Positions 43,342 to 51,670 of a DNA stretch of 64,000 bases are shown here, piece by piece. The notes under the pieces are model-generated. The model worked only from the letters and a program-made list of their open reading frames with translations, made no database searches and was not told the origin of the DNA. How positions within the stretch are numbered: position 1 is the stretch's first letter; the number at the start of each line of letters is the position of its first letter. This stretch comes from Neisseria dentiae (lineage in GTDB: Bacteria; Pseudomonadota; Gammaproteobacteria; Burkholderiales; Neisseriaceae): the NCBI RefSeq assembly GCF_014055005.1, contig NZ_CP059570.1, positions 2,691,931 through 2,755,930 of the forward strand, given 5' to 3'. The position numbers were made by a program, and so were the translations under genes.

Positions 43342-43935
43342 TTACATGCCTTCCAACAGCATGGTGTCGATGCAGTCGCACAGGGCGTGAATCAGCAGGA
43401 TGTGGATTTCCTGTATGCGGGCGGTGCGCCGGTGGGGCACGTTCAATAAAATATCGCTGTCTTTGAGCATGGCGGCGATTTTGCCGCCGTCGCGGCCGGT
43501 GAGGGCGATAACGTGCATATCGCGCTCGTGGGCGGCTTTGACGGCTTCGATAACGTTGGCGGAATTGCCCGAGGTGGAAATGCCGATAAGCACGTCGCCC
43601 GCGCGGCCCAGCGCGCGCACCTGCTTGCTGAAAACGTGGTCGAAACCGTAATCGTTGCCGATGGCGGTGAGGGCGGAGGTGTCGGTGGTGAGCGCCACGG
43701 CGGCCAGCTCCATGCGTTCTTTTTCAAAACGGCCGGTCATTTCGGCGGCGAAATGTTGGGCATCGGCCGCCGAACCGCCGTTGCCGCAGGCGAGGATTTT
43801 GCCGTCGTTCATCAAACATTGCAGCATCAGCCCGGCCGCTTCGGCAGTAGGCCCGTTGAGAATATCCGCCGCCTGCCTTTTGGCTTCGATGCTTTCGGCG
43901 AAATGGGCGGCTACGCGTTCTTGTAAAGTGGTCAT
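43342..43935 (-). CDS. gmhA: Sedoheptulose-7-phosphate isomerase GmhA (SIS domain)
   Basis: 197 residues. SIS motifs are ILACGNGGSAADAQHFAAEM and GISTSGNSANVIEAVKAAHE; His and Glu of the active site fall in AADAQH and RTARIQEIHILLIH. It makes D-glycero-D-manno-heptose 7-phosphate for lipooligosaccharide. The related DiaA occupies the same position in E. coli, so the name rests on Neisseria precedent (197-residue GmhA). The ATG at 43935 excludes an unlikely 14-residue extension. Seven bases after yraN. Confidence 0.88.
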   Translation of the reverse strand: MTTLQERVAAHFAESIEAKRQAADILNGPTAEAAGLMLQCLMNDGKILACGNGGSAADAQHFAAEMTGRFEKERMELAAVALTTDTSALTAIGNDYGFDHVFSKQVRALGRAGDVLIGISTSGNSANVIEAVKAAHERDMHVIALTGRDGGKIAAMLKDSDILLNVPHRRTARIQEIHILLIHALCDCIDTMLLEGM

Positions 43936-43942
43936 CTGAAAA

Positions 43943-44290
43943 TCAGCCTGTGATGTTCTGCACCCATTGCGGGGCATCGTTACCCTGAATCAAAACCGCG
44001 TCCAAACGGCACGCTGTATGGCTCAGGCGGTGTTGTTGCAGATAGTGCTCGGCACTTTTTTGCAGTTTTAACAGTTTGGCGGGCGTAATGCTGTAGGCTG
44101 CGCCGCCGAAGCCGCTATTTTTGCGGTATTTTACTTCAACAAACAAAATCGTGTTGCCGTTTTTGACAATCAAATCGATTTCGCCGAACGGGCAGTGCCA
44201 GTTTCGCGCCAGCAGTTTGCAGCCCTGCTTTTGCAGAAACGCGAGCGCGGCCGCTTCGCCTGCCGCACCTTGGGTGTGATTTAAGCGCAT
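43943..44290 (-). CDS. yraN: YraN-family endonuclease-like protein
   Basis: 115 residues. It has the restriction-endonuclease-like core: GEAAALAFLQKQGCKLLARN, WHCPFGEIDLIVKNGNTILF and FVEVKYRKN (the D...ExK catalytic pattern). Its cellular role is not settled; it is linked to rsmI in many genomes and lies divergent to rsmI here. Confidence 0.93.
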   Translation of the reverse strand: MRLNHTQGAAGEAAALAFLQKQGCKLLARNWHCPFGEIDLIVKNGNTILFVEVKYRKNSGFGGAAYSITPAKLLKLQKSAEHYLQQHRLSHTACRLDAVLIQGNDAPQWVQNITG

Positions 44291-44352
44291 CTTGTTGATC
44301 CCCGTTATAATCCGGCTTTTCAGACGGCCTTCCGAAAAGCGATTTGTTATTT

Positions 44353-45225
44353 ATGATGATGCAGAAACATTACCAAAAAGCCTGCGACAGCCTTGAGGCG
44401 CAAACATTATACGTGGTTGCCACGCCCATCGGCAATTTGGCCGACATCACCCTGCGCGCGCTGGCGGTGCTGGCCCGTGCCGACTTGGTGTGCGCCGAAG
44501 ACACCCGCGTTACCGCTCAACTTTTGGGTGCCTACGGCATACAGGCCAAGTTGTTGAGCGTGCGCGAGCATAACGAACAGCAGATGGCGGGCAAAGTAAT
44601 CGACGCGCTTTCAGACGGCCTGATAGTGGCGCAGGTGTCGGATGCGGGCACGCCCGCCGTGTGCGACCCCGGCGCCAAACTGGCCGCCCGCGTGCGCGAA
44701 GCAGGTTTCAAGGTGGTGCCGGTGGTCGGCGCCAGCGCCGTGATGGGGGCGTTGAGCGCGGCAGGCGTTACCGAGCCGGGCTTTTATTTTCACGGGTTTC
44801 TGCCTGCCAAAGCGGGCGAACGCCAAAAACTGCTGGCGGGTTGGGCGCAGGCCGAACACCCTGTGGTGGCGTTTGAAACCCCGCACCGCATCGCCGCCGC
44901 ATTGGCCGATATGGCGGCACTGTTCCCCGGCCGCAGGCTGACGTTGGCGCGGGAAATCACCAAAACGTTTGAAACGTTTTTAAGCGGCAGCGTAACCGAT
45001 ATTCAGACGGCCTTGGCTAACGATGCCAACCAGAGCCGCGGTGAAATGGTATTGGTGCTCCACCCCGCGCCGAAAGAAAAAAGCAGCACCCTGCCCGAAG
45101 CGGCACAAAACGTGATGAAGGTGTTGGCGGCCGAACTGCCCACCAAGCAGGCGGCGGAGCTGGCGGCGAAAATCACCGGCGAGAGCAAAAAAGCGCTCTA
45201 CGATTTGGCGCTGACGTGGAAATAA
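44353..45225 (+). CDS. rsmI: 16S rRNA (cytidine1402-2'-O)-methyltransferase RsmI
   Basis: 290 residues. LYVVATPIGNLADITLRALA, CAEDTRVTAQLLGAYGI and SDAGTPAVCDPGAKLAARVR with VVPVVGASAVMGALSAAG are the SAM-binding tetrapyrrole-methylase-fold motifs. It methylates C1402 at the ribosomal P site. Three adjacent in-frame ATGs (44353, 44356, 44359) are possible starts; there is no strong ribosome binding site. An uptake word lies within the gene near 44611. Confidence 0.95.
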   Translation: MMMQKHYQKACDSLEAQTLYVVATPIGNLADITLRALAVLARADLVCAEDTRVTAQLLGAYGIQAKLLSVREHNEQQMAGKVIDALSDGLIVAQVSDAGTPAVCDPGAKLAARVREAGFKVVPVVGASAVMGALSAAGVTEPGFYFHGFLPAKAGERQKLLAGWAQAEHPVVAFETPHRIAAALADMAALFPGRRLTLAREITKTFETFLSGSVTDIQTALANDANQSRGEMVLVLHPAPKEKSSTLPEAAQNVMKVLAAELPTKQAAELAAKITGESKKALYDLALTWK

Positions 45226-45300
45226 AACCGGCAGGAATGGCGGCAAGGAAATTTTGTGTGATATAAAAGTTTCATGCTATTTGAGTTGCCTGCATATTTT

Positions 45301-45335
45301 CAGGCCGTCTGAAAACTATTTTTTCAGACGGCCTG
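45301..45335. terminator. Inverted uptake-sequence pair, convergent rsmI / efflux gene
   Basis: A perfect 15-base stem CAGGCCGTCTGAAAA with its complement around five bases, between two convergent genes. Confidence 0.7.
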
Positions 45336-45457
45336 AGTTAAGTTGAAATGCTGTTGTTTGCTTAATCTTAATAAAGAGCCGCAACAATCAGATGAATGAA
45401 GAAACGGCGGTTTCAAACAGATAACTGCCGGGGGCGTTTTATCAAGTTCCGGCTTGT

Positions 45458-46858
45458 TTACTGCGCCTGAAATCCGCCGCCGAGACGGGCGTGGACGCTG
45501 CTCCAGGCAGTCAGTAAATCCGCACGGCTTTGCGCCAGCTGCATTTGCAGCTGTAAGGCTTCGTCTTGTTTTTGCAGGGGAACCAAACCGTTTTCCAGCC
45601 CGGCGCGCATCCGCCGGGAAGCGGCCGCCGCCGATTTTTCGGCGGTTTCCACCATGCGCTGCTGCAATGCGGTTTGGCTGAGCAGGCTTTGATAATCGCT
45701 GACGGCATCGGCCGCCGAACGCATGGCGTTCAGCACGGTTTGGTCATACACCGCCACCTGCTCGTTAAAGCGGGCGTGGCGTGCCCCCAATTTCGACTGC
45801 AACGCGCCCGAGGTGAAAATCGGCAGGCTGAGTGCGGGCATAATGCCCAACACGCCGGAGCTTTTGCCGTTGATAACATCGAAAGCGTCAACGTGCGCCA
45901 ATCCGGCCAGCAGTTTCAATTCGATATTGGGATAGAAAGCCGCTTTCGCTTCGCGGACATCTTGCGCGCGTGATTCCAAGAGGGCGCGTTGGGCGGCGAT
46001 GTCGGGCCGTTTGCCCAGCAGATCGGCACGGATACGGTTGACCGCCAACACCGGTGCGGCTGCCTGCGGAGCGGGCTGCCAATCCTGCAAAGCATCGGGC
46101 GATTGGCCGGCCGTTACCGCCAAGCTGTTGCGCACACGCGAAATATTGCGTGCCAGCTGCAATTGCTGCACCTGCAATTGCTGCCGGGCCTGCTCGGCCT
46201 GATAAAGCGCGGAAGCGGGCAGGATATTTGCCTGTATGCGCTGCTTTAATAGTTTTTCGGTGCCGTCGGCCACCTGCAAGCGTTTTTGCAGGGTTTGCCG
46301 CTGGGTTTCCAAAGCCTGCCAGGCAAAATATTGGGCGGCTACGGCATTGGCCACTTCCAAACGGGTTTGTACCGCCTCGTATGCTGCCGCACGGCTGCGG
46401 CCCAGGGCGGATTGGATGCGGGCTTTGTTTTTGCCCCAGAAATCAAACGACCAGCTGCCTTGCAAAGCGGTTGCCGCCACCAGCAGGGTGTGGTCGGTGT
46501 TTGCTGCGTTGGAAGCGGGTTTGGGGCTGACATACGCCCCTATGCCTTGCGAAACCAGGCCGACTTGAACGCCGTCGGCGGCACGGTTCACGCCGAGTTT
46601 GGCCTGCGCCTGCTCGAAACGTGCTTGGGCAATCCGCATTTGCGGTGCGGTGCGGACGGCTTCTTCGATCAAACGGTTGAGTTTGGGGTCGCGCAACTGC
46701 GTCCACCATCCGTCGCGTATTTCGCGGGTGGATTCGCCTTGCGGCAATGAATAAGCCGTTGGAGTATCCAACGGCACTTGTTTGCCAAACGGCGCGCAGG
46801 CAGCGGTAAGCGACAAGCCGAGCAGCGCCGTGCTGCGTGCAATCAGGGTAAATTTCAT
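45458..46858 (-). CDS. Outer-membrane efflux channel lipoprotein (NodT/OprM type)
   Basis: 466 residues. Start at 46858 gives a lipoprotein signal with lipobox LTAAC (Cys18). Two homologous halves of the TolC-type alpha-barrel: PKLNRLIEEAVRTAPQMRIA and QARFEQAQAKLGVNRAADG in the first, RADLLGKRPDIAAQRALLES and AKAAFYPNIELKLLAG in the second. It would form the outer-membrane exit duct of a tripartite pump. No membrane-fusion or inner-membrane pump gene lies beside it; only a MarR regulator precedes it, by 53 bases. Confidence 0.9.
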   Translation of the reverse strand: MKFTLIARSTALLGLSLTAACAPFGKQVPLDTPTAYSLPQGESTREIRDGWWTQLRDPKLNRLIEEAVRTAPQMRIAQARFEQAQAKLGVNRAADGVQVGLVSQGIGAYVSPKPASNAANTDHTLLVAATALQGSWSFDFWGKNKARIQSALGRSRAAAYEAVQTRLEVANAVAAQYFAWQALETQRQTLQKRLQVADGTEKLLKQRIQANILPASALYQAEQARQQLQVQQLQLARNISRVRNSLAVTAGQSPDALQDWQPAPQAAAPVLAVNRIRADLLGKRPDIAAQRALLESRAQDVREAKAAFYPNIELKLLAGLAHVDAFDVINGKSSGVLGIMPALSLPIFTSGALQSKLGARHARFNEQVAVYDQTVLNAMRSAADAVSDYQSLLSQTALQQRMVETAEKSAAAASRRMRAGLENGLVPLQKQDEALQLQMQLAQSRADLLTAWSSVHARLGGGFQAQ

Positions 46859-46911
46859 GAAACTATCCGCCTTGCTTTCGCCGGGCGCAACATCATGACG
46901 AAACGGCACTA

Positions 46912-47403
46912 TCAGCCGAGTTTGGTCAGCAGTTTGCCTAACAGATGTTGCAGCTGGGCGTAATCTTCATTGGTGAAGTCTTCCCACGCCTCGCCGCTTT
47001 TGCTGGAAATCTGCGGCCAGATTTTTTGGATAAAGGCTTCACCCTCAGCGGTTAATTTTAACACGATTTGGCGGCGGTCTTGTTGGTTGATGTGGCGCTC
47101 CACCCAGCCGCGCTCCACCATTTCGTCGGAAAGGCGGGTGGCGCTGGTGCGGGTCAGATCCATCAAATCGCTCAGGCGCGAAGGTAGGATTTCGCTGTTG
47201 GGGCTGACATAAACAGCCATCATGGCAAACCACAGGTTTTCGTTGATGCCGAATTCTTTCAGGCTGTCGTTCAGGTGGCTGCTCAAGCGCTCCGTAACGA
47301 CGCGCAACAGGCGGCCGGATTGGGTTTGTTGTTCGGAAAATTCAGGCAGGCGCCCGGATAGTAACCGTAGCGCATTAACCAGTTCGGCTTGTGAAAAACT
47401 CAT
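46912..47403 (-). CDS. MarR-family regulator, EmrR/MprA-like
   Basis: 163 residues. Winged-helix core: INENLWFAMMAVYVSPNSEI, LPSRLSDLMDLTRTSATRLS, DEMVERGWVERHINQQDRRQ and IVLKLTAEGEAFIQKIWPQI. This set resembles E. coli EmrR/MprA more than the gonococcal FarR as I recall it. It probably represses itself and the efflux channel gene downstream until a drug-like ligand binds. ATG at 47403 after GAAGAGA. Confidence 0.88.
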   Translation of the reverse strand: MSFSQAELVNALRLLSGRLPEFSEQQTQSGRLLRVVTERLSSHLNDSLKEFGINENLWFAMMAVYVSPNSEILPSRLSDLMDLTRTSATRLSDEMVERGWVERHINQQDRRQIVLKLTAEGEAFIQKIWPQISSKSGEAWEDFTNEDYAQLQHLLGKLLTKLG

Positions 47404-48023
47404 TATATTTCTCTTCTCAAATGATGTTGGCAAATTGATAATTTTGATAAAGTGCAGTTATCTGCCTTTAAATTTCTGTAAAATTGCTGTTTTTCACTTA
47501 AAAGCGGCAATTTTTTAATTTAGCTGCAGATATTTTAATCCTAATGTTTATAGTTTCTCAAAAAAACAGATAATCGGTTTACCTTTCTTACAAGCGGCTT
47601 GCTATTGTCATAAAACAAACTGCGCGACCTGTCGGGGGTGAAAATCAACCGTTTATCTGCAACGCCAAGTGCTGCTTGGAATTTTTCGGCGGGCAGCCCA
47701 TTATATCCGGAGCGGTTTTGCTTTTTTTAGAGTAGCCCCCCTATGTATAGTTCGGCAGAAAAACATATCTTTACGCATTATGCATTTATAAAAAAACGAA
47801 CGGCATTTTAAAATTTTTTAAATTCAATATATTGGAAAAAATTATAAAATACACGCCGATAATTCTGGTTTTGAAACCTCTGTTTCATAAACCATTTTTA
47901 ACAGTTTTGCTTGGTGTTTCCGCTTGCGGGGCAATACAAATTGCTGCCTTTTGTATTAAAATGCAAAACTTTGCATTGTGGTTCGCAAACCTCCCACATT
48001 AAAAAAACTAAGGAACTTTCACT
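47404..48023. other. 620-base AT-rich divergent region marR / queF
   Basis: No supported gene. Four copies of a TTATCTGC-type word occur (47454-47465 as GCAGTTATCTGC, 47526-47532, 47567-47573, 47653-47660). A possible short transcript around 47627-47730 ends in GCTTTTTTT. A very AT-rich stretch covers 47750-47880. An 8-base hairpin AATACAAA/TTTGTATT at 47933-47957 precedes the preQ1 riboswitch. Confidence 0.6.
47977..48014 (+). promoter_or_regulatory. preQ1 class I riboswitch upstream of queF
   Basis: Stem TGTGG (47977-47981) with CCACA (47994-47998), loop TTCGCAAACCTC, and the A-rich tail TTAAAAAAACTAAGGA. The loop CCT pairs with AGG in the tail to form the second helix of the H-type pseudoknot; this hides the AAGGAA ribosome binding site (48009-48014). 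Binding of preQ1 should therefore block translation of queF. Confidence 0.88.
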
Positions 48024-48500
48024 ATGACCCGCAGCAGCGACGAATTGCACGGCATCACCTTGCTGGGCAGTCAAAACGTTTCGTACCGCACCGAATATGC
48101 GCCCGAAGTTTTGGAAGCATTCGACAACAAACATCCGGGCAATGATTATTTTGTCAAATTCATCTGCCCCGAATTTACCAGCCTGTGCCCGATGACCGGC
48201 CAACCCGATTTCGCCACCATTTATATCCGCTATATTCCCGCCGAAAAAATGGTGGAAAGCAAATCGCTCAAACTTTATCTGTTCAGCTTTCGCAATCACG
48301 GTGATTTTCATGAAGACTGCGTCAATATCATCATGAAAGATTTGATTGCGCTGATGCAGCCGAAATATATCGAGGTTTACGGCGAATTTACGCCGCGAGG
48401 CGGGATTGCCATCCACCCGTTCGCCAATTACGGCCGCCCGGGCACCGAGTTTGAGCAGCTTGCCAAAACACGCTTGTTTGCCCACGATGCGCGCGCATGA
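48024..48500 (+). CDS. queF: NADPH-dependent 7-cyano-7-deazaguanine reductase QueF
   Basis: 158 residues, the short unimodular form. It reduces preQ0 to preQ1 in queuosine synthesis. Nucleophile Cys55 in FTSLCPMTGQPDF with Asp62; the QueF NADPH motif appears as ESKSLKLYLFSFRNHGDFHE. Preceded by a preQ1 riboswitch and followed by the preQ0/preQ1 transporter gene. Confidence 0.97.
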   Translation: MTRSSDELHGITLLGSQNVSYRTEYAPEVLEAFDNKHPGNDYFVKFICPEFTSLCPMTGQPDFATIYIRYIPAEKMVESKSLKLYLFSFRNHGDFHEDCVNIIMKDLIALMQPKYIEVYGEFTPRGGIAIHPFANYGRPGTEFEQLAKTRLFAHDARA

Positions 48501-48637
48501 GCGCGTATGGCGGTATTTCTGTATCCGTATTCACAATATTTAAAAACCGATTGAACGCTGCCTGTTGCGGTTGTTTGGCAGGGAGGCCGTCTGAAAGAGC
48601 GGCACCCCGCCGGCGCCGCCCGGGCGGGAGCATGACT

Positions 48638-49318
48638 ATGTATCGATTTACTTCTGCACAATTGCAAAAAGCCCTGATTTGGCTTGCCTTTTTTCATGTT
48701 TTAATTATTGCGGCCAGCAATTATCTGGTGCAGTTTCCGTTTGAAGTATTCGGATTCCACACCACTTGGGGGGCGTTTACGTTTCCGTTTATTTTTCTGG
48801 CCACCGATCTGACCGTGCGCATTTTCGGCCAGCACCTTGCCCGTCGGATTATTTTTTGGGTGATGCTGCCGGCGTTGGCGTTGTCGTATGCGGTGTCGGT
48901 GCTGTTTCACGAAGGCACTTGGACGGGCTGGGCTGCGTTGGCTTCGTTCAACGGTTTTGTCGGCCGTATTGCGTTGGCCAGCTTTGCCGCATATGCGCTC
49001 GGGCAGTTGCTGGATATTTTTGTGTTCAATAAATTGCGCCGCTTGAAGTCTTGGTGGATTGCGCCCACGGCTTCGACGTTTTTGGGCAATGCGCTGGATA
49101 CGCTGGTTTTCTTCGGTGTGGCTTTTTATGCCAGCAGCGATGCGTTTATGGCGGCAAACTGGCAGGAAATCGCGTTTATCGACTATCTGTTCAAGCTTGT
49201 TATCTGCACGCTGTTTTTCTTGCCCGCCTACGGCATATTGTTGAACGTGCTGACGAAAAAGCTGACCACGCTCAAGCAGCAGGAAGGGCAGGCGGCTTTG
49301 GCGGTTCAAGATTCTTGA
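48638..49318 (+). CDS. yhhQ: Queuosine precursor transporter YhhQ (VUT family)
   Basis: 226 residues, about six membrane helices. FPFIFLATDLTVRIFGQHLA and ASFAAYALGQLLDIFVFNKL are hallmarks of the family that imports preQ0/preQ1. The ATG at 48638 is preferred to 48632 because CGGGAG is seven bases away. The 137-base gap after queF holds an uptake word and a very GC-rich hairpin (CCGCCCGGGCGG at 48618-48629) that could hide the ribosome binding site. Confidence 0.92.
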   Translation: MYRFTSAQLQKALIWLAFFHVLIIAASNYLVQFPFEVFGFHTTWGAFTFPFIFLATDLTVRIFGQHLARRIIFWVMLPALALSYAVSVLFHEGTWTGWAALASFNGFVGRIALASFAAYALGQLLDIFVFNKLRRLKSWWIAPTASTFLGNALDTLVFFGVAFYASSDAFMAANWQEIAFIDYLFKLVICTLFFLPAYGILLNVLTKKLTTLKQQEGQAALAVQDS

Positions 49319-49336
49319 TGGAAAAGCGGTATTGAA

Positions 49337-49368
49337 AAAGGCCGTCTGAAAGTTTTCAGACGGCCTTT
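49337..49368. terminator. Inverted uptake-sequence pair after yhhQ
   Basis: AAAGGCCGTCTGAAA pairs with TTTCAGACGGCCTTT around GT, 18 bases after the stop. Confidence 0.75.
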
Positions 49369-49395
49369 GGTATTTTGATCAGGCTAACTATTGAA

Positions 49396-49470
49396 TGGCC
49401 CCGCCGACAGGAATCGAACCTGTATTTTACGCTTAGGAGGCATACGTTCTATCCGTTGAACTACGGCGGG
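49396..49470 (-). tRNA. tRNA-Arg (CCT)
   Basis: Read on the minus strand: acceptor CCCGCCG with CGGCGGG, anticodon stem TATGC/GCGTA with loop CTCCTAA gives CCT, TTCGATT T-loop, CCA encoded. It reads the rare AGG codon. Confidence 0.94.
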
Positions 49471-49491
49471 GTTTTCAAACAAAACAGCAGG

Positions 49492-50466
49492 TTAAGAAAC
49501 CCGCGCCAGCGATTCTTGCGCCAGCGAGCGCATGGCGCGGGTAACTTCGTTGTCGGGCAGGGTATCCAGGCAGGCCACCGCTTTTTCAACGGCTTTGGCG
49601 GCTTCGGCGGCGGCGTAGGCGAGCGCGTCGGAATTTTTCACATAGCCGTAGATTTTTTCAAAATAACTGCGGTCGGCATTTTGCAGCGCGGCGCGCACAT
49701 CGGCGGCCACCGCTTCGCTGCCTTGCTGCATCAGGTAAATCAGCGGCAGCGTGGGTTTGCCCTCGGCCAAATCGTCGCCGACATTTTTACCGATTTCGTC
49801 GGGGTGGCCGGAATAATCCAATACATCGTCGATAATCTGGAAAGCGGTACCGACATACATACCGTAATCTTTCAATGCCTGTTCCTGCTCGGGCGCGGCA
49901 CCTGCCAAAATCGCGCCCACTTGTGCGGCGGCTTCGAACAGCTTGGCGGTTTTATATTGGATAACCTGCACATATTCGGCTTCGGTGATGTCGGTATTGC
50001 CGATGTTCATCAGCTGCATCACTTCGCCTTCGGCAATGATATTGGTGGCGTCGGCCATTACTTCCAGAATTTTCATGCTGCCCGAACCCACCATCAATTG
50101 GAACGCGCGGGTGTAGAGAAAGTCGCCCACCAAAACGGCCGCGGCATTGCCGAACAGGTTGTTGGCGGTTTTGCGGCCGCGGCGCAGTTCGCTTTCGTCT
50201 ACCACATCGTCGTGCAGCAGCGTGGAAGTGTGGATGAATTCCACCATGGCGGCCAGCGAATACAGTTTTTCCCCGTCGTAACCCAAAGCCTTGCCCGCCA
50301 AAATCGTGATAATCGGGCGCAGGCGTTTGCCGCCGGCGCTGATGATGTAGGTGCCGATTTGTGAAATCAGCGCCACTTCAGACTGTACGGCCTGGTTGAT
50401 GACCACATTAACCTTGGCGAGGTCGTCGTTGAGGTGGCGTTGGAAGTAGGGCAGGTTTTCGAGCAT
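49492..50466 (-). CDS. ispB: Octaprenyl diphosphate synthase IspB
   Basis: 324 residues. A trans-prenyltransferase making the ubiquinone side chain. First Asp-rich motif DDVVDES (Asp86, Asp87, Asp90), second DDVLDYSG (Asp213, Asp214, Asp217), and GGKRLRP near the N-terminus. Divergent from rplU, the same arrangement as in E. coli. Confidence 0.96.
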   Translation of the reverse strand: MLENLPYFQRHLNDDLAKVNVVINQAVQSEVALISQIGTYIISAGGKRLRPIITILAGKALGYDGEKLYSLAAMVEFIHTSTLLHDDVVDESELRRGRKTANNLFGNAAAVLVGDFLYTRAFQLMVGSGSMKILEVMADATNIIAEGEVMQLMNIGNTDITEAEYVQVIQYKTAKLFEAAAQVGAILAGAAPEQEQALKDYGMYVGTAFQIIDDVLDYSGHPDEIGKNVGDDLAEGKPTLPLIYLMQQGSEAVAADVRAALQNADRSYFEKIYGYVKNSDALAYAAAEAAKAVEKAVACLDTLPDNEVTRAMRSLAQESLARVS

Positions 50467-50608
50467 GGCGTTTGCGGGTTCGGTTGGTCAAAACAAAAAG
50501 GCGGGAGAAAGAAAATATGCAGCGCGCGATTATAGCAGCAATCATACCCGCACGCACCGCCGGGGCCGTATTTTTCAGACGGCCTGTGCCGGGCGGTGAA
50601 AATAAACT

Positions 50609-50637
50609 TTGACAAAACAGGCAAATAAACATAAAAT
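50609..50637 (+). promoter_or_regulatory. Promoter of rplU-rpmA
   Basis: Consensus TTGACA (50609-50614), 17-base spacer, TAAAAT (50632-50637). The short leader contains GCGC/GCGC at 50648-50660. Confidence 0.8.
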
Positions 50638-50694
50638 GCACGGCTTCGCGCATGGTGCGCGGATATTTGAACCAAAACCCTTATGGAGTTGAGT

Positions 50695-51003
50695 ATGTAC
50701 GCGGTCGTAAAAACCGGCGGTAAACAATACAAAGTTACCGTTGGCCAAAAATTGAAAGTAGAACAGATACCTGCCGAACTCGACAGCCAAATCGAACTGA
50801 ATGAAGTTTTGATGATTGCTGACGGCGAATCTGTAAAAGTGGGCGCGCCCTTTATCGAAGGCGCTAAAGTAACTGCCAAAGTCGTGGCCCACGGTCGTGG
50901 CGAGAAAGTACGCATTTTCAAAATGCGCCGTCGCAAACACTACCAAAAACGTCAAGGTCACCGCCAGAATTTCACCCAAATCGAAATCGTGGCAATCGCT
51001 TAA
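50695..51003 (+). CDS. rplU: Ribosomal protein L21
   Basis: 102 residues; MYAVVKTGGKQYKVTVGQKL start and RRRKHYQKRQGHRQNFTQIE end are canonical. The ATG at 50695 is chosen over an in-frame ATG at 50683, whose own bases (TGGAG) form the ribosome binding site. Confidence 0.97.
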   Translation: MYAVVKTGGKQYKVTVGQKLKVEQIPAELDSQIELNEVLMIADGESVKVGAPFIEGAKVTAKVVAHGRGEKVRIFKMRRRKHYQKRQGHRQNFTQIEIVAIA

Positions 51004-51025
51004 TTAATCATCAGGAGTAAGTAAT

Positions 51026-51298
51026 ATGGCAACCAAAAAAGCTGGCGGTAGCTCTAAAAACGGCCGCGATTCAGAAGCCAAACGCCTGGGTGTGAAAGCC
51101 TACGGCAACGAACTGATTCCCGCCGGTTCCATCATCATCCGCCAACGCGGCACCAAATTCCACGCCGGTGAAAACGTGGGCATGGGCAAAGACCATACCC
51201 TGTTTGCCAAAGTGGACGGTTATGTGGAATTCAAAACCAAAGGTGCGCTGAACCGTAAAACCGTAAGCGTCCGCCCCTACACCGGCGCCGACGAATAA
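51026..51298 (+). CDS. rpmA: Ribosomal protein L27
   Basis: 90 residues; MATKKAGGSSKNGRDSEAKR. The flexible N-terminus reaches the peptidyl-transferase centre. No N-terminal extension, so no processing as in Firmicutes. CAGGAG ribosome binding site. Confidence 0.98.
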   Translation: MATKKAGGSSKNGRDSEAKRLGVKAYGNELIPAGSIIIRQRGTKFHAGENVGMGKDHTLFAKVDGYVEFKTKGALNRKTVSVRPYTGADE

Positions 51299-51322
51299 GC
51301 GTTTAACGCTTGCGCATCCGTT

Positions 51323-51355
51323 AAAAACCGCACATTGATGTGCGGTTTTTTATTT
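51323..51355 (+). terminator. Terminator of rplU-rpmA
   Basis: AAAAACCGCACA (51323-51334), loop TTGA, complement (51339-51350), then TTATTT. Confidence 0.92.
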
Positions 51356-51483
51356 GGTTTGGGTGGCCGTTGAGGCGGCTGGTTTTTCAGACGGCCTGTA
51401 ATCAGAGGCCTTTGCAAAATTTTTTGAGGCCGAGACTTTTGCAAAAATACCCTTAAGGCCGTCTGAAATGCTTAAATTCCGCC

Positions 51484-51536
51484 ATTAGCTTCGCAAGTCC
51501 GCTGCGGGGGTGGCGCAGCGGACTTGCGAAGCTAAT
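51484..51536. repeat. Perfect 23-base inverted repeat
   Basis: ATTAGCTTCGCAAGTCCGCT and three more bases (51484-51506) pair exactly with 51514-51536 around a seven-base G-rich loop. The same arm occurs singly near 372 and 41810 and, altered, in the 42-base arms at 19403-19647. Confidence 0.8.
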
Positions 51537-51670
51537 AAGGAGACACAAATGTTTTCAGGTTTGAGTCGGCTTTTTGCAAAGGCTTCAATCTGTCAATGTT
51601 AATAAAAAGGTATGCGTCATACTCAGGGTTGGCCTGAATATGACGAACTGTTGCTAAGTAAGCGGTTTAA

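Larger units (their letters stand above)
51299..51670. other. Repeat-rich intergenic region between rpmA and the beta-helix gene
   Basis: No gene is supported. It contains the rpmA terminator, uptake words at about 51388-51397 and 51458-51469, GAGGCCTTTGCAAAA and GAGACTTTTGCAAAA copies of the nested-repeat end, a perfect 23-base hairpin (51484-51536) and a degenerate palindromic repeat (51613-51646). Confidence 0.6.

Noticed and set aside
49375..50364. 329-codon plus-strand frame across tRNA-Arg and ispB
   Set aside because: Reads through a tRNA and antisense to ispB; not protein-like.
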